Below the pieces are notes generated by a model, which was given only the letters and a program-made list of their open reading frames with translations, was not told the origin of the DNA and ran no database searches. A DNA stretch of 37,498 nt. It comes from UBA1724 sp051884615. GTDB lineage: Bacteria; Verrucomicrobiota; Lentisphaeria; Oligosphaerales; Oligosphaeraceae. The stretch spans positions 1 to 37,498 of the forward strand of contig JBJEVT010000036.1 in NCBI GenBank assembly GCA_051884615.1. Reading direction: 5' to 3'. The position numbers and the translations under genes are program-made. Below, piece by piece: positions 6,011-15,010 of the stretch (the first letter of the stretch is position 1; each line of letters starts with the position of its first letter).

Positions 6011-8860
6011 ATGGCAGAAAAAAAGCAGACCAAGACCATTCCGCCGGAAACCTGGAGTGCCATCCCGCGCAACGACATCGCCACGGAGGTGAACTCCATC
6101 ATGCGGGGGGCCTACCTCCAATATTCCGTCTCCGCCAACGTGGGCCGTGCCATCCCCGACGTGCGGGACGGCCTGAAGCCCGGCGCCCGCCGCATCCTCT
6201 ACGCCATGCTGCGCCGGGGATTCACCAGCACCAGCGGCCTGAACAAATGCGCCAAGGTGGTGGGCGAAGTCATCGGCAACTATCATCCCCACGGCGACAC
6301 CGCCGTCTATGAGACCATCGTCCGCATGGCGCAGGATTTCTCCATGCGGGTGCCCCTGATCATCGGCCACGGTAACTTCGGCTCCATGGATGGAGACGGC
6401 GCCGCCGCCTATCGGTACACCGAGTGCAAGATGGACAAGACGGGCGAGGCCCTTCTGGCGGATCTGGACAAGGAGACCGTGGACATGCGGGAGACCTTCG
6501 ACGGCAAGGAGATGGAGCCCATCGTCCTTCCCGCCGCCTTCCCCAATCTCCTGGTGAACGGCTCCCAGGGCATCGGCGTGGGCATGGCCACCAACGTGCC
6601 CACCCACAATCTGGGAGAGGCCATCGACGCCGCCGTGGCCCTCATCGACAATCCCGACATCTCCCTGGAGGAGCTCATGGAGGTCCTCCCCGGGCCGGAC
6701 TTCCCCACGGGGGGCGTCATCCACGGCATCAAGGGCGTGCGCCAGCTCTACGCCACGGGACAGGGCGGCATCCGCCTCCGGGGCAAGGCCGAAGTGGTCA
6801 CCGTGGAGCGGACCGGCCGCCTCCTCATCCGGGTGACGGAGATCCCCTACGGGGTCAACAAGGCGGACATGGTGACCAAGATCGGGGAGCAGGCGGAGGC
6901 CGGCCTCATCTCCGGCATCAGCAGCATCAACGACTACTCCAGCGACCGCAACGGCGTCATGGTGGAGATCGCCCTGAAGCAGGACGCCGTCCCCAACGTG
7001 GTGCTCAACCAGCTCTACCGGAACACGCCCCTGGAGATCACCTATCCCGCCCAGTTCCTGGTGGTGGACCACAATCGTCCCCGCACCATGTCCCTGAAGC
7101 AGTTGCTGGAGGCGTATGTGGACCATCGGGAGCAGGTGATTACGCGGCGCACCCGGTACATCCTGCGGAAATCCCAGGAGCGGGACCACATCGTGGAGGG
7201 GTTGCTCACCGCCCAGGCCAACCTGGACGAGGTGATCCGGATCATCCGGGGCGCCCGGGACCGGAACGAGGCCCAGCGCCAGCTGATGGTGCGCTTCCCC
7301 CTGGACCAGCTCCAGACGGCGGCAATCCTGGACATGCGCCTCGCCCAGTTGACCAATCTGGCGGTGGACGAGCTGAACCGGGAGCACGAGGAGCTCCAGG
7401 CGACCATCCGCTCCTGCGAGGAGATCCTCTCCTGCCGGGAGAATGTCATGGCGGTGGTGAAGAAGGAGTTGCTGGAGACCAAGGCCAAGTTCGACAATCC
7501 CCGCCGCACCCGCATCGAGGCAAATGGCGGCGAGATGGACCTGGATGGTCTGACCAAGCGGGAGATCTATGTGGTCACCCTTTCCAAGCTGGGCTACATC
7601 AAGCGGTGCAGCGAGGAGGAATACGCCGCCCAGAACCGGGGCGGCAGCGGCGTGCGGGGCATGAAGGCCCGGAAGGAGGGGGACACGGTGCAGATGGTCC
7701 TCTCCACCCGCAGCCACAACGCCTTGCTCTTCTTCACCAGCTTCGGACGGGTCTACCGCCTGCGCCGGGCCTACGAACTGCCCGAGAGCGGACGGGGAGA
7801 CGCGGGGCGCTTCATCCATAACGTGCTGCCCCTCATCCACAGCGAAAATCCCCAGGAGCCCCAGGAACAGGTGCGCGCCATCCTCGCGGTGGACGAATCC
7901 GACCCCGCCGCCCTGGCGGGCAAGTCCGTGGTGATGGTCACCCGCAATGGCGTGGTGAAGCGCATGAGCATGGAGATCTTCCGCCACATTCCCAAGGCCG
8001 GCAAACGCGCCCTGAATTTCAAGGAGGAGAGCGACGACCTCATCGACGCCCAGATGACCTCCGGAGACAGCCAGATCCTCCTCTCCACCGACGCGGGACG
8101 CGCCATCCGCTTCCACGAGACCCAGGTCCGGGAAATGGGGGTGACGGCGGCGGGCGTCCGGGGCATCGAGCTGAAGCCCTGGCCCGACGGCACGCCCTCC
8201 CAGGTGGTGTCCATGGCGGTGGCCGAGCCCCAGGACGACCTGCTGGTGATCACCGCCCAGGGGCAGGGCAAACGCACGCCCATCGGGGAGGGCGGTCCCG
8301 CTCTGCCGGAGGAAGGCGCCACCCTGGAAGGGGAGCCCCTGCCGGAGAAGGAGGAAGGGGACGAGCCCGAGGAGGAGAACGGAGAGAATGGGGCGCCGGA
8401 CCACATGGTCAAGGACCACTATCGCCAGACCCGCCGCGGCGCCCAGGGCGTCATCAGCATCAAGCTGCGCCCCGGCGACCGGGTGGTGGCGGCCCTCCAG
8501 GTGGAGCCCCAGACCGACAAGGATCTCCTGATGCTCTCCTGCATAGGGCAGGCCGTCCGCATCCCCGTGGGACAGGTGCGCCGCACCGGACGAAACTGCT
8601 TCGGCGTCCGGGTGATGAAGTTCTCCAAGGGCAACGACGCCATCGCCTACGTCTCCCTGGTGGACCACCTCTCCGAGGAGGATTCCGCCGCCAACGCCGC
8701 CAAGCTGGAGGCAGAGGAGGAGCAGGCGAACAACGCCGCCACCTTCCAGGCTCAGCGCAGCGCCGCCGAGGCCGCCCAGGAGGCGCAGGCCGAGGAGGAA
8801 GAACGCCTGCGCCAGGAACAGGAGGAGGGGGAGGCCCCCGCCCCCGCTCCCGAAGAATAA
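6011..8860 (+). CDS. gyrA: DNA gyrase subunit A
   Basis: The 949-aa product is the DNA breakage-reunion subunit of gyrase. The active-site pair R135-Y136 sits in AAAYRYTE. In the quinolone region HPHGDTAVYETIV the positions equal to E. coli S83 and D87 are T97 and E101, both natural variants elsewhere. The C-terminal wrapping domain begins around the GyrA-box-like QNRGGSG (541-547), a loose match to QRRGGKG but one that favours gyrase over topoisomerase IV, as does the gyrB neighbour. It is longer than E. coli GyrA (875 aa) because of an acidic insert at about 757-800 within the wrapping domain and an Ala/Glu-rich tail from about 895. The site AAGGAA at 5997-6002 supports ATG 6011. Confidence 0.96.
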   Translation: MAEKKQTKTIPPETWSAIPRNDIATEVNSIMRGAYLQYSVSANVGRAIPDVRDGLKPGARRILYAMLRRGFTSTSGLNKCAKVVGEVIGNYHPHGDTAVYETIVRMAQDFSMRVPLIIGHGNFGSMDGDGAAAYRYTECKMDKTGEALLADLDKETVDMRETFDGKEMEPIVLPAAFPNLLVNGSQGIGVGMATNVPTHNLGEAIDAAVALIDNPDISLEELMEVLPGPDFPTGGVIHGIKGVRQLYATGQGGIRLRGKAEVVTVERTGRLLIRVTEIPYGVNKADMVTKIGEQAEAGLISGISSINDYSSDRNGVMVEIALKQDAVPNVVLNQLYRNTPLEITYPAQFLVVDHNRPRTMSLKQLLEAYVDHREQVITRRTRYILRKSQERDHIVEGLLTAQANLDEVIRIIRGARDRNEAQRQLMVRFPLDQLQTAAILDMRLAQLTNLAVDELNREHEELQATIRSCEEILSCRENVMAVVKKELLETKAKFDNPRRTRIEANGGEMDLDGLTKREIYVVTLSKLGYIKRCSEEEYAAQNRGGSGVRGMKARKEGDTVQMVLSTRSHNALLFFTSFGRVYRLRRAYELPESGRGDAGRFIHNVLPLIHSENPQEPQEQVRAILAVDESDPAALAGKSVVMVTRNGVVKRMSMEIFRHIPKAGKRALNFKEESDDLIDAQMTSGDSQILLSTDAGRAIRFHETQVREMGVTAAGVRGIELKPWPDGTPSQVVSMAVAEPQDDLLVITAQGQGKRTPIGEGGPALPEEGATLEGEPLPEKEEGDEPEEENGENGAPDHMVKDHYRQTRRGAQGVISIKLRPGDRVVAALQVEPQTDKDLLMLSCIGQAVRIPVGQVRRTGRNCFGVRVMKFSKGNDAIAYVSLVDHLSEEDSAANAAKLEAEEEQANNAATFQAQRSAAEAAQEAQAEEEERLRQEQEEGEAPAPAPEE

Positions 8861-8954
8861 GGCCCCCCGCGCGCCCGGGAAAGGACCGCTCCCTCCCGGG
8901 CTGGGGTGCGCCTTCGTTCTCATGACATCATAACATCTTGCAATACAACAACTT

Positions 8955-10370
8955 ATGAAACTTTGCAAAACCGAGAGCTACATCATTGCCGACCCTTCTC
9001 TGGCGGAGATGGGGCGGCAGGAGATCCTCATGAGCGAGAAGGAGATGCCCGGGCTCATGGAGTGCCGTCGCCAGTATGGGGCAAGCCGTCCCCTGTCGGG
9101 GATGCGTTTGAGCGGCAGTCTCCACATGACCACGGAGACGGCGGTGCTCATCGAGACGCTGGTGGCTTTGGGCGCTGAAGTGCGCTGGGCGTCCTGCAAC
9201 ATCTTCTCCACCCGGGATTCCGCGGCGGCGGCGGTGGCGGCGGCGGGGGTGTCGGTCTTCGCCTGGAAGGGGGAGACCCTGAAGGAATACTGGGAGAACA
9301 CCCTGCTGGCCCTGACCTTCCCCGGGGGAAAAGGCCCCAATCTGGTGGTGGACGACGGGGGCGACGCCACGCTGATGATTCACCTGGGATACGAAGCAGA
9401 GGAAAATCCCCAGGTGCTGGAGTGGGCGCCGGACGCCCATGAGGACGAGGTGGAGCTGAAGAGCCTCCTGAAACGCTGCCTCCGGGAACGCCCCGGCTTC
9501 TGGCACCAGGTGGTGAAGGAATGGAAGGGCTGCTCCGAGGAGACCACCACCGGCGTCCATCGCCTCTACCAGCGCTTCGCCCAGGGCAAGCTCCTGGTGC
9601 CCGCCATCAATGTCAACGACTCCGTCACCAAATCCAAGTTCGACAACCTCTATGGCTGCCGGGAATCCCTGCTGGACGGCATCAAGCGCGCCACCGACGT
9701 GATGATCGCCGGAAAGCTCGCCGTCATCTGCGGATACGGCGATGTGGGCAAGGGCTGCGCCCAGTCCATGCGGGGGCAGGGCGCCCGGGTGGTGGTGACC
9801 GAGGTGGACCCCATCTGCGCCCTGCAGGCCGCCATGGAGGGATTCCCCGTGGTGCGGCTGGAGGATGTGGCCGCCCAGGGAGACATCTTTGTCACCTGCA
9901 CGGGCAACTGCGACATCATCCGGGTGGACCACATGGCCGCCATGAAGGATTCCGCCATCGTCTGCAACATCGGACACTTTGACAACGAGATCCAGGTCAC
10001 CGAGCTGAAGCAGGTGCCCGGCATCCGGCATCTTGCCGTGAAACCCCAGGTGGACAAGTGGATCTTCCCCGACGGACACTGCATCATCCTCCTGGCGGAT
10101 GGACGCCTGGTGAATCTGGGCTGCGCCACGGGACACCCCTCCTTCGTCATGAGCTGCTCTTTCACCAACCAGGTGATGGCGCAGTTGAAGCTGGCGCGGG
10201 AGCCCCTCCCCGTGGGCGTCTATCTCCTGGACAAGACCCTGGACGAGCAGGTGGCGCGCTTCCATCTGGACGCCCTGCAGGCCCGCCTCACCACTCTGAC
10301 GGAAAAGCAGGCCGCCTACATCGGGGTGCCCGTGGAGGGTCCCTACAAGGCGGACCACTACCGCTACTAA
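8955..10370 (+). CDS. ahcY: Adenosylhomocysteinase (S-adenosyl-L-homocysteine hydrolase)
   Basis: The 471-aa enzyme splits S-adenosylhomocysteine to adenosine and homocysteine using bound NAD, in the cytoplasmic methyl cycle. Visible marks are the substrate segment LHMTTETAVLIETL (H57), K226 and D230 in SVTKSKFDN, the NAD-binding GYGDVGKG (260-267), NIGHFDNE, and the diagnostic C-terminus ending KADHYRY. The N-terminal IADPSLAEMGRQEI fits ATG 8955, yet no Shine-Dalgarno is seen before it. The MtaD-like deaminase follows 27 nt downstream, which puts two SAH-consuming enzymes side by side. The 94-nt gap after gyrA shows no clear promoter or known riboswitch. Confidence 0.96.
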   Translation: MKLCKTESYIIADPSLAEMGRQEILMSEKEMPGLMECRRQYGASRPLSGMRLSGSLHMTTETAVLIETLVALGAEVRWASCNIFSTRDSAAAAVAAAGVSVFAWKGETLKEYWENTLLALTFPGGKGPNLVVDDGGDATLMIHLGYEAEENPQVLEWAPDAHEDEVELKSLLKRCLRERPGFWHQVVKEWKGCSEETTTGVHRLYQRFAQGKLLVPAINVNDSVTKSKFDNLYGCRESLLDGIKRATDVMIAGKLAVICGYGDVGKGCAQSMRGQGARVVVTEVDPICALQAAMEGFPVVRLEDVAAQGDIFVTCTGNCDIIRVDHMAAMKDSAIVCNIGHFDNEIQVTELKQVPGIRHLAVKPQVDKWIFPDGHCIILLADGRLVNLGCATGHPSFVMSCSFTNQVMAQLKLAREPLPVGVYLLDKTLDEQVARFHLDALQARLTTLTEKQAAYIGVPVEGPYKADHYRY

Positions 10371-10397
10371 CTCCCGCCGCCTTCCAGGAGGAACCAG

Positions 10398-11660
10398 ATG
10401 TACGACCTGCTTCTGAAGAATGTGCGGCTGGAGGATGGCAGCCGACAGGAGGTGGCCATCCGGGACGGGCGCTTCGCCGTCATCGCCCCCAAGGTGGAGG
10501 GCGACGCCCGGGAGACCTTCGACTGCCAGGGCATGACCCTGATGCCCCCCTTCTACAACGGCCACTCCCATGCCGCCATGGTGCTGCTGCGGGGATATGC
10601 GGACGACCTCCCCCTCTTCCCCTGGCTCCAGGAGCACATCTGGCCCGTCGAGGGGCAGATGACGCCCCGGGATGTGGCGGCCGGCGTGCGCCTTGCCATC
10701 CTGGAGATGATCAAGAGCGGCACGGTCTACTTCAACGACAGCTACTTCTTCCTGCCGGAGACCATTCAGGCGGTGGAGGAGCTGGGGGTGCGCGCCACCA
10801 TCGGCCTCTTCTATCTGGATCTGGGCAACGCCCCGGCACGGGAGCGTCTCCGTCGCCAGAATCTGGAGGTGTTGCAGGAATGGCGCCGGGGGCATTGTCC
10901 CCGGGTGACTCTCGCCCTGGACCCCCACGCCATCTACACGGTGCCCGAGGCGGTGCTGCGGGAGACCGGCGCCCAGAGCCGGGAGGAGGGGCTGCCCATC
11001 CACATGCATTTGGCGGAGACGGAGAAGGAGTTCCAGGATTGCCGGCGGGAGCATGGAGGGATGACCCCCTTCCAGTATGCGGACGCCTGCGGCCTGGTGA
11101 CGGACAAGTCCCGCTTCGCCCACTGCGTCTGGATGACGGATGAGGACCGGCGCCTGGCGGCGGAGCGGGGAAGCGTCCTGGTGGTCAACACCACCAGCAA
11201 TCTGAAGCTGTGCTCCGGCATCTTCGACTTCCTTGCCGCGGAAAAGGCGGGCTGCCGCATCGCCCTGGGCACGGATGGATGCGCCTCCAACAACGCCCAC
11301 TCCATGTTCTCCGAGATGAAATGCGCCGCCCTGGCGGGAAAATGCCGCACGCTGGACCCCACCGCCTGCTCCGCGGAAAAGGTCTTCTCCTGGGCCACGG
11401 CCTCCGGCAGATATTTCGTGGAGGACGCGGGGGAAATCGCCCCGGGAAAGGTGGCGGACGCCATGCTCCTCGATCTGGACCAGCCCTATCTGGTGGGGGA
11501 CTATCACCTGCGCTCCAATCTGGTCTACGCCGGGGAAAGCTCCTGCGTGGATTCCCTCCTGTGCGACGGCAAGCTGATCATGCGCCATCGCCGGGTGCCC
11601 GGAGAGGAGGAGATCCTTGCGGATGCCCGCCGGGTCTGCGACAAGTTCCGGAAACGCTAG
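10398..11660 (+). CDS. mtaD: MtaD-like amidohydrolase (5'-methylthioadenosine/SAH deaminase)
   Basis: The 420-aa product belongs to the amidohydrolase superfamily, subgroup of MtaD/TrzA/SsnA enzymes. Metal ligands and catalytic residues are visible in order: GHSH (H56, H58), HMHLAE (H204, E207), FAHC (H242) and GTDG (D293). The best-known function of this subgroup in a methyl-cycle context is deamination of SAH or methylthioadenosine to the inosyl form. Placement right after ahcY supports this, but related adenosine or guanine deaminases cannot be excluded from motifs. AGGAGGA at 10386-10392 gives ATG 10398. The PfkB gene starts 15 nt downstream, so ahcY, this gene and the kinase probably form one operon. 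Confidence 0.85.
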   Translation: MYDLLLKNVRLEDGSRQEVAIRDGRFAVIAPKVEGDARETFDCQGMTLMPPFYNGHSHAAMVLLRGYADDLPLFPWLQEHIWPVEGQMTPRDVAAGVRLAILEMIKSGTVYFNDSYFFLPETIQAVEELGVRATIGLFYLDLGNAPARERLRRQNLEVLQEWRRGHCPRVTLALDPHAIYTVPEAVLRETGAQSREEGLPIHMHLAETEKEFQDCRREHGGMTPFQYADACGLVTDKSRFAHCVWMTDEDRRLAAERGSVLVVNTTSNLKLCSGIFDFLAAEKAGCRIALGTDGCASNNAHSMFSEMKCAALAGKCRTLDPTACSAEKVFSWATASGRYFVEDAGEIAPGKVADAMLLDLDQPYLVGDYHLRSNLVYAGESSCVDSLLCDGKLIMRHRRVPGEEEILADARRVCDKFRKR

Positions 11661-11675
11661 GAGCCCGAGGAAGCC

Positions 11676-12584
11676 ATGAAGACCCTTTTGGTGGTGGGAT
11701 GCAGTCCGGCATGGGAGCGGGGGCTCCGCTTCTCCGCCCTGGCGCAGGGCGAGGTGAACCGTGCCGCGGAGACCTGGGAGTATCCGGCGGGAAAGGCCAC
11801 CAATTTGTGCCGTGCCATCCGGTGCTGGGGAAGAGACGCGTGCCATGCCATTCTTCTCACCTGCCTGGGCGGGCGCCGGGGGAGTCGCTTCCAGGATGCC
11901 TGCCGGGAGGAGGGGCTCTTTTTCAAGGCGGTGGAATGTCGGGGGGAGACCCGGGTCTGCACCAATCTTCTCACCCCCGGGGGCATGACGGAGCTGGTGG
12001 AGGAGGCGCCCCCCCTCTCCCCGCCGGAGAGAAAGCGCTTCCTGGAAACCCTGGCGCTCTGCCTGGAGGATGCGGACGCCGTGGCGCTGGCGGGAAACTT
12101 CCCCCCGGAGACGCCCCCCGATTTTCCCCGGAAGATCGCCCGTCTGGTGGCAAGCCAGGGGAAATCCCTCTTCCTGGACACCTGGCGCCCCTTCCCGGCC
12201 ATGGCTAGAATCTGTCCCTCCATCACCCTGAAAATCAATCGGCGGGAGCTGGCCGCCCTCTGTCCCGGGGAGCCCTCCCTCCCCAAGGCCCTGGAGAAGC
12301 TGGGGAAACGCCATCCGCAGGCCACCCTGGGCGTCACCGACGAGGCCAAGGAAGCCTGGCTCCTCCTCCCCGGGGAACAACATCCCCTGTCCTTCCCCGT
12401 GCCCCCCGCCTCGCCTCTGGTGAACTCCCTGGGAGCCGGAGACACCGCCTCCGGGGTCTTCTTCGCGGAATTGCTCAGCGGCGCCGATCCCCGGGAAGCC
12501 TTTTCATGCGCCCTACAGGCCGCCAGCCTCTCCTGCCAAACCCGGATTGCCGGAGAATTCCATCCAGAGAGGGAAAACAGGTAG
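11676..12584 (+). CDS. PfkB-family carbohydrate kinase
   Basis: The 302-aa product is a ribokinase/PfkB-fold sugar kinase. The C-terminal signature NSLGAGDTASGVF carries the catalytic base D256 and the anion hole. The N-terminal half has PAGKATNLCRAIRCWG, the glycine-poor counterpart of the GGKGINVA motif of the 1-phosphofructokinase/tagatose-6-phosphate kinase (LacC/FruK) branch. The substrate cannot be told; a phosphosugar is suggested by that resemblance. GAGG at 11667-11670 precedes ATG 11676. Position behind the ahcY and mtaD genes raises a nucleoside-derived or ribose-type substrate as an alternative. Confidence 0.8.
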   Translation: MKTLLVVGCSPAWERGLRFSALAQGEVNRAAETWEYPAGKATNLCRAIRCWGRDACHAILLTCLGGRRGSRFQDACREEGLFFKAVECRGETRVCTNLLTPGGMTELVEEAPPLSPPERKRFLETLALCLEDADAVALAGNFPPETPPDFPRKIARLVASQGKSLFLDTWRPFPAMARICPSITLKINRRELAALCPGEPSLPKALEKLGKRHPQATLGVTDEAKEAWLLLPGEQHPLSFPVPPASPLVNSLGAGDTASGVFFAELLSGADPREAFSCALQAASLSCQTRIAGEFHPERENR

Positions 12585-12601
12585 GATAGATCTAGGGCGC
12601 T

Positions 12602-12630
12602 GCCGCATTAACACGGAACACACAGAGGCG
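12602..12630 (-). repeat. Inverted relative of the 30-bp repeat seen at 308-367
   Basis: Read on the minus strand this carries CTGTGTGTTCCGTGTT followed by a GCGG element, matching the units at 308-367 over most of their length. It lies just after the PfkB gene in a 215-nt spacer that is AT-rich at its right end. Confidence 0.7.
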
Positions 12631-12652
12631 CTTGCGGCACTACGAAGGAAAT

Positions 12653-12672
12653 TTCTAGATTTCTAGATTTCT
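12653..12672 (+). repeat. 8-bp tandem repeat TTCTAGAT, two copies
   Basis: TTCTAGAT at 12653-12660 and 12661-12668, then TTCTTCCC. The CTAGAT core resembles the 9-bp repeat at 90-120. The remaining spacer to 12799 is AT-rich with T-runs; a TATATT at 12733-12738 may be a -10 element of the next gene, without a clear -35. Confidence 0.6.
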
Positions 12673-12799
12673 TCCCGTTCCTTTTTAATGGGTTATTTTT
12701 TTCTTTGTAATCTGATTTTTCTGGGTGGGTGATATATTATTTTCCGCTTCTGAAAAGACAGGAACACCCCTTTATTTTGCTCACGATAGGAGCCAAGGT

Positions 12800-14920
12800 A
12801 TGAACAAGCGAGAACAAGCAAGAAAGGAGCGTATTGATTTTGTGCTATCCCATAGCCATGTGGGGGACTTGATGCCTACGCTGGAATACCTGAAGAAGCG
12901 GGAGGCGAAGGTGAATTTGCTTTACCAATGGAATGTGCGTTACGCCATGTCCGTGGTGGACCCGGCGTATTTGCCCGCCTTGGGGTGGGAGGATGTTTCA
13001 GGCAAGCGGGAGCTCCGCTGGAAATTGATGCGGTCAAAACGGAAGGGCACCTTCTACCTATCCCTGGGTGCCGACAGGCGCTGGCAATATCTGGGGAGAC
13101 ACGCCAATGGTTCCCCGGACGATTTGGTGTCACCGCTCAAGGAATACGGAAAGGGGATGCTGGAGGAACACCTTCTTCCCGCCATCCAGGAGCTTCCTCC
13201 CCAGACGCTTGCCGAGGAAGAAGCGATGCTTCACCGCCTCTGCCCCAGGCTGACGAATGCGAGGGGAAAGGGAATCGACATCTCCCGGACAAGCCTCGGC
13301 AGCCTCTGGGAGCGGATCATCCGCTATCATTGGAAGGAAAATGCGGGCGAAAGGGGGATGGGGCTTGTTTTCAGCATGCTGCGGCACAAGCCGGTTTCCA
13401 TCAACATGTGCCTGTTCCTGGCCATCTGCGGGGATCTCTACTCCGTGGACGCCTGGCGCACCCTCGCATGCAGAACCATGCTGGAATACATCCCGGATGG
13501 TTGCCTCTGCACCCAATTCCAGACGCCGGCAGGCATCCTGCATGACATGGGATGCCATCTTGCCGCCTTCCATTGCTTCAATATCAACTGGCTCTACACC
13601 CCCAGACAACCCTGGTATTATGCGCCGCTCACATATCTGGACTATGCCGAGGCCGCCATCGCCGAACTTGTGGCCCAGAAGAAGTGGAAAGCCCTTCCTG
13701 CGGTGCTGAAGGCGGCAGAGTTCTACATTGCGGAACGGAAGGACGTTTGGGAGAACCGGGTGGACAACATCAGTTATGCCAAGGGACTTTTGGCGGCCAA
13801 GGCACAGGATTTCCCCACCGCCATCCAGATGTTTGATCTCGCCCTCCAGCGCCTCCCTTCCCCCGCCTTCAAGGAAAAGGAGAGGCTGTTGCGGCAGTGT
13901 GTGCAGGCGGCCCGGGAGTGCCAGGAAAGGAAGCGGGGATTCACCCGGCACAAGGCGTGGTTCGCGATTCTGCTGGAGTACTATCCCTGGATTCCCTGGC
14001 ATCATGTCATGCCCGGGGAGGAGTTGCCCTCCCTCATGGAATATCCCTGTCACGAGAGGCATTGGGAGGCCGTCCTGGGACGTCCTGTCACGGAGGAGGA
14101 TTTCCAAGAGGTGCGTGAGCACCTGGAGGATTCGGGGCCTTCGATCCCGGCGCAGAGCCTGAAAATCCGGCGGGGCAATGGAGTGGCTTCCCTGGAAGTG
14201 CATCCCATGGCGGAACATGTCACCGCCAGAGAAGCGGAAATCATCGGCTTGGTCAAGGTCTTGGATTCGGGTTCCTTCTCCCCCGCACAACAGAGACGAG
14301 ACATCACCCTTGTTCCGTTGCCCAATGCCTGCTACGCCTCGTCCCTGGGACGGTCCGTCTCGAAGCTCTCCTATGATCCTCGACGACTGGAAGGCGTGTT
14401 CACCCTGCCGTTGCCCTCGGGCACCGTGGAGTTCTACGGGATTCCCTCCTCCCATTTGTCTTTTGGCTTTGCGGCGCCCATGTGCCGCGTCGTCTTGTCA
14501 GCCATTGGCTATGCTCTCGCTCCCCTAGGGGGTGACGGCATTCCCGCCGGGGATGCCCGGGGTGGGGAGGTCATGGAGCACGTTGATGGGGGGCGGCGGC
14601 TCCTGAGACGCCATGTGGCAGGCTGGAGGGATGATGTGCAGTTCGTGGCGCAGATTCAGAAAGCGAGGAAAATCAAGTTCTTAGGGGGTTCCTGCTGGCA
14701 GCTGCTTCTCTCCTTCGGCAAACGGGTGTGCCATCTGAAGCTGCCCCTGCTCATGCATGTTTCCCGGGTCCAGAAGGGATACACCCCGAAGCAGGGGGAT
14801 GTCGTCCACGGGACCGCCTGGCTTCAGGGATTCTTCCGGAAGCGCCTCCCCTGGGAAGAAGAGGAAGTCTGCCCGGCGCAGGAGTCCAATTCCCGGGATG
14901 GGCAGGGTGGGGAACTGTAA
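12800..14920 (+). CDS. Large protein of unknown function (706 aa)
   Basis: I do not recognise this family. The start is ATG 12800, with TAGGAG at 12787-12792 seven nt before it; a GTG at 12725 in frame would sit on the probable promoter. The N-terminus is strongly basic (MNKREQARKERIDF) with no signal peptide or membrane segment, so a cytoplasmic protein is likely. Residues from about 295 to 405 look like a run of amphipathic helices of TPR type (for example AKGLLAAKAQDFPTAIQMF). The last third is mixed beta-rich, with a QGDVVHGTAW segment that could be an OB-like strand. The gene is less GC-rich than its neighbours, has its own AT-rich leader and repeats on its left, and looks like an accessory insertion. 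Confidence 0.85.
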   Translation: MNKREQARKERIDFVLSHSHVGDLMPTLEYLKKREAKVNLLYQWNVRYAMSVVDPAYLPALGWEDVSGKRELRWKLMRSKRKGTFYLSLGADRRWQYLGRHANGSPDDLVSPLKEYGKGMLEEHLLPAIQELPPQTLAEEEAMLHRLCPRLTNARGKGIDISRTSLGSLWERIIRYHWKENAGERGMGLVFSMLRHKPVSINMCLFLAICGDLYSVDAWRTLACRTMLEYIPDGCLCTQFQTPAGILHDMGCHLAAFHCFNINWLYTPRQPWYYAPLTYLDYAEAAIAELVAQKKWKALPAVLKAAEFYIAERKDVWENRVDNISYAKGLLAAKAQDFPTAIQMFDLALQRLPSPAFKEKERLLRQCVQAARECQERKRGFTRHKAWFAILLEYYPWIPWHHVMPGEELPSLMEYPCHERHWEAVLGRPVTEEDFQEVREHLEDSGPSIPAQSLKIRRGNGVASLEVHPMAEHVTAREAEIIGLVKVLDSGSFSPAQQRRDITLVPLPNACYASSLGRSVSKLSYDPRRLEGVFTLPLPSGTVEFYGIPSSHLSFGFAAPMCRVVLSAIGYALAPLGGDGIPAGDARGGEVMEHVDGGRRLLRRHVAGWRDDVQFVAQIQKARKIKFLGGSCWQLLLSFGKRVCHLKLPLLMHVSRVQKGYTPKQGDVVHGTAWLQGFFRKRLPWEEEEVCPAQESNSRDGQGGEL

Positions 14921-15010
14921 GAAAAGGGCGGGGGAAGGGAAGTAAGGGAGCGTGTTTGGGAATGACCGCATTTCCTTCAAGTCAGAACATTCTCTTCCCC
15001 AGGAGCCAAC

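Noticed and set aside
5688..6092. Alternative-frame gene overlapping the gyrB-gyrA junction
   Set aside because: It overlaps two certain genes in another frame and has no start signal.
8861..8954. SAH or SAM riboswitch upstream of ahcY
   Set aside because: The 94-nt spacer shows only one GC-rich stem and no recognisable conserved core; nothing supports it.
5894..8968. 1024-codon minus-strand open frame opposite gyrA
   Set aside because: Antisense shadow of gyrA with low-complexity translation.
8928..12383. 1151-codon minus-strand open frame opposite ahcY, mtaD and the PfkB gene
   Set aside because: It spans three well-supported plus-strand genes and their gaps; shadow of codon bias.
13897..14118. 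Small overlapping genes inside the 706-aa gene
   Set aside because: No independent ribosome sites and no motifs; the long frame is continuous and has a good start.
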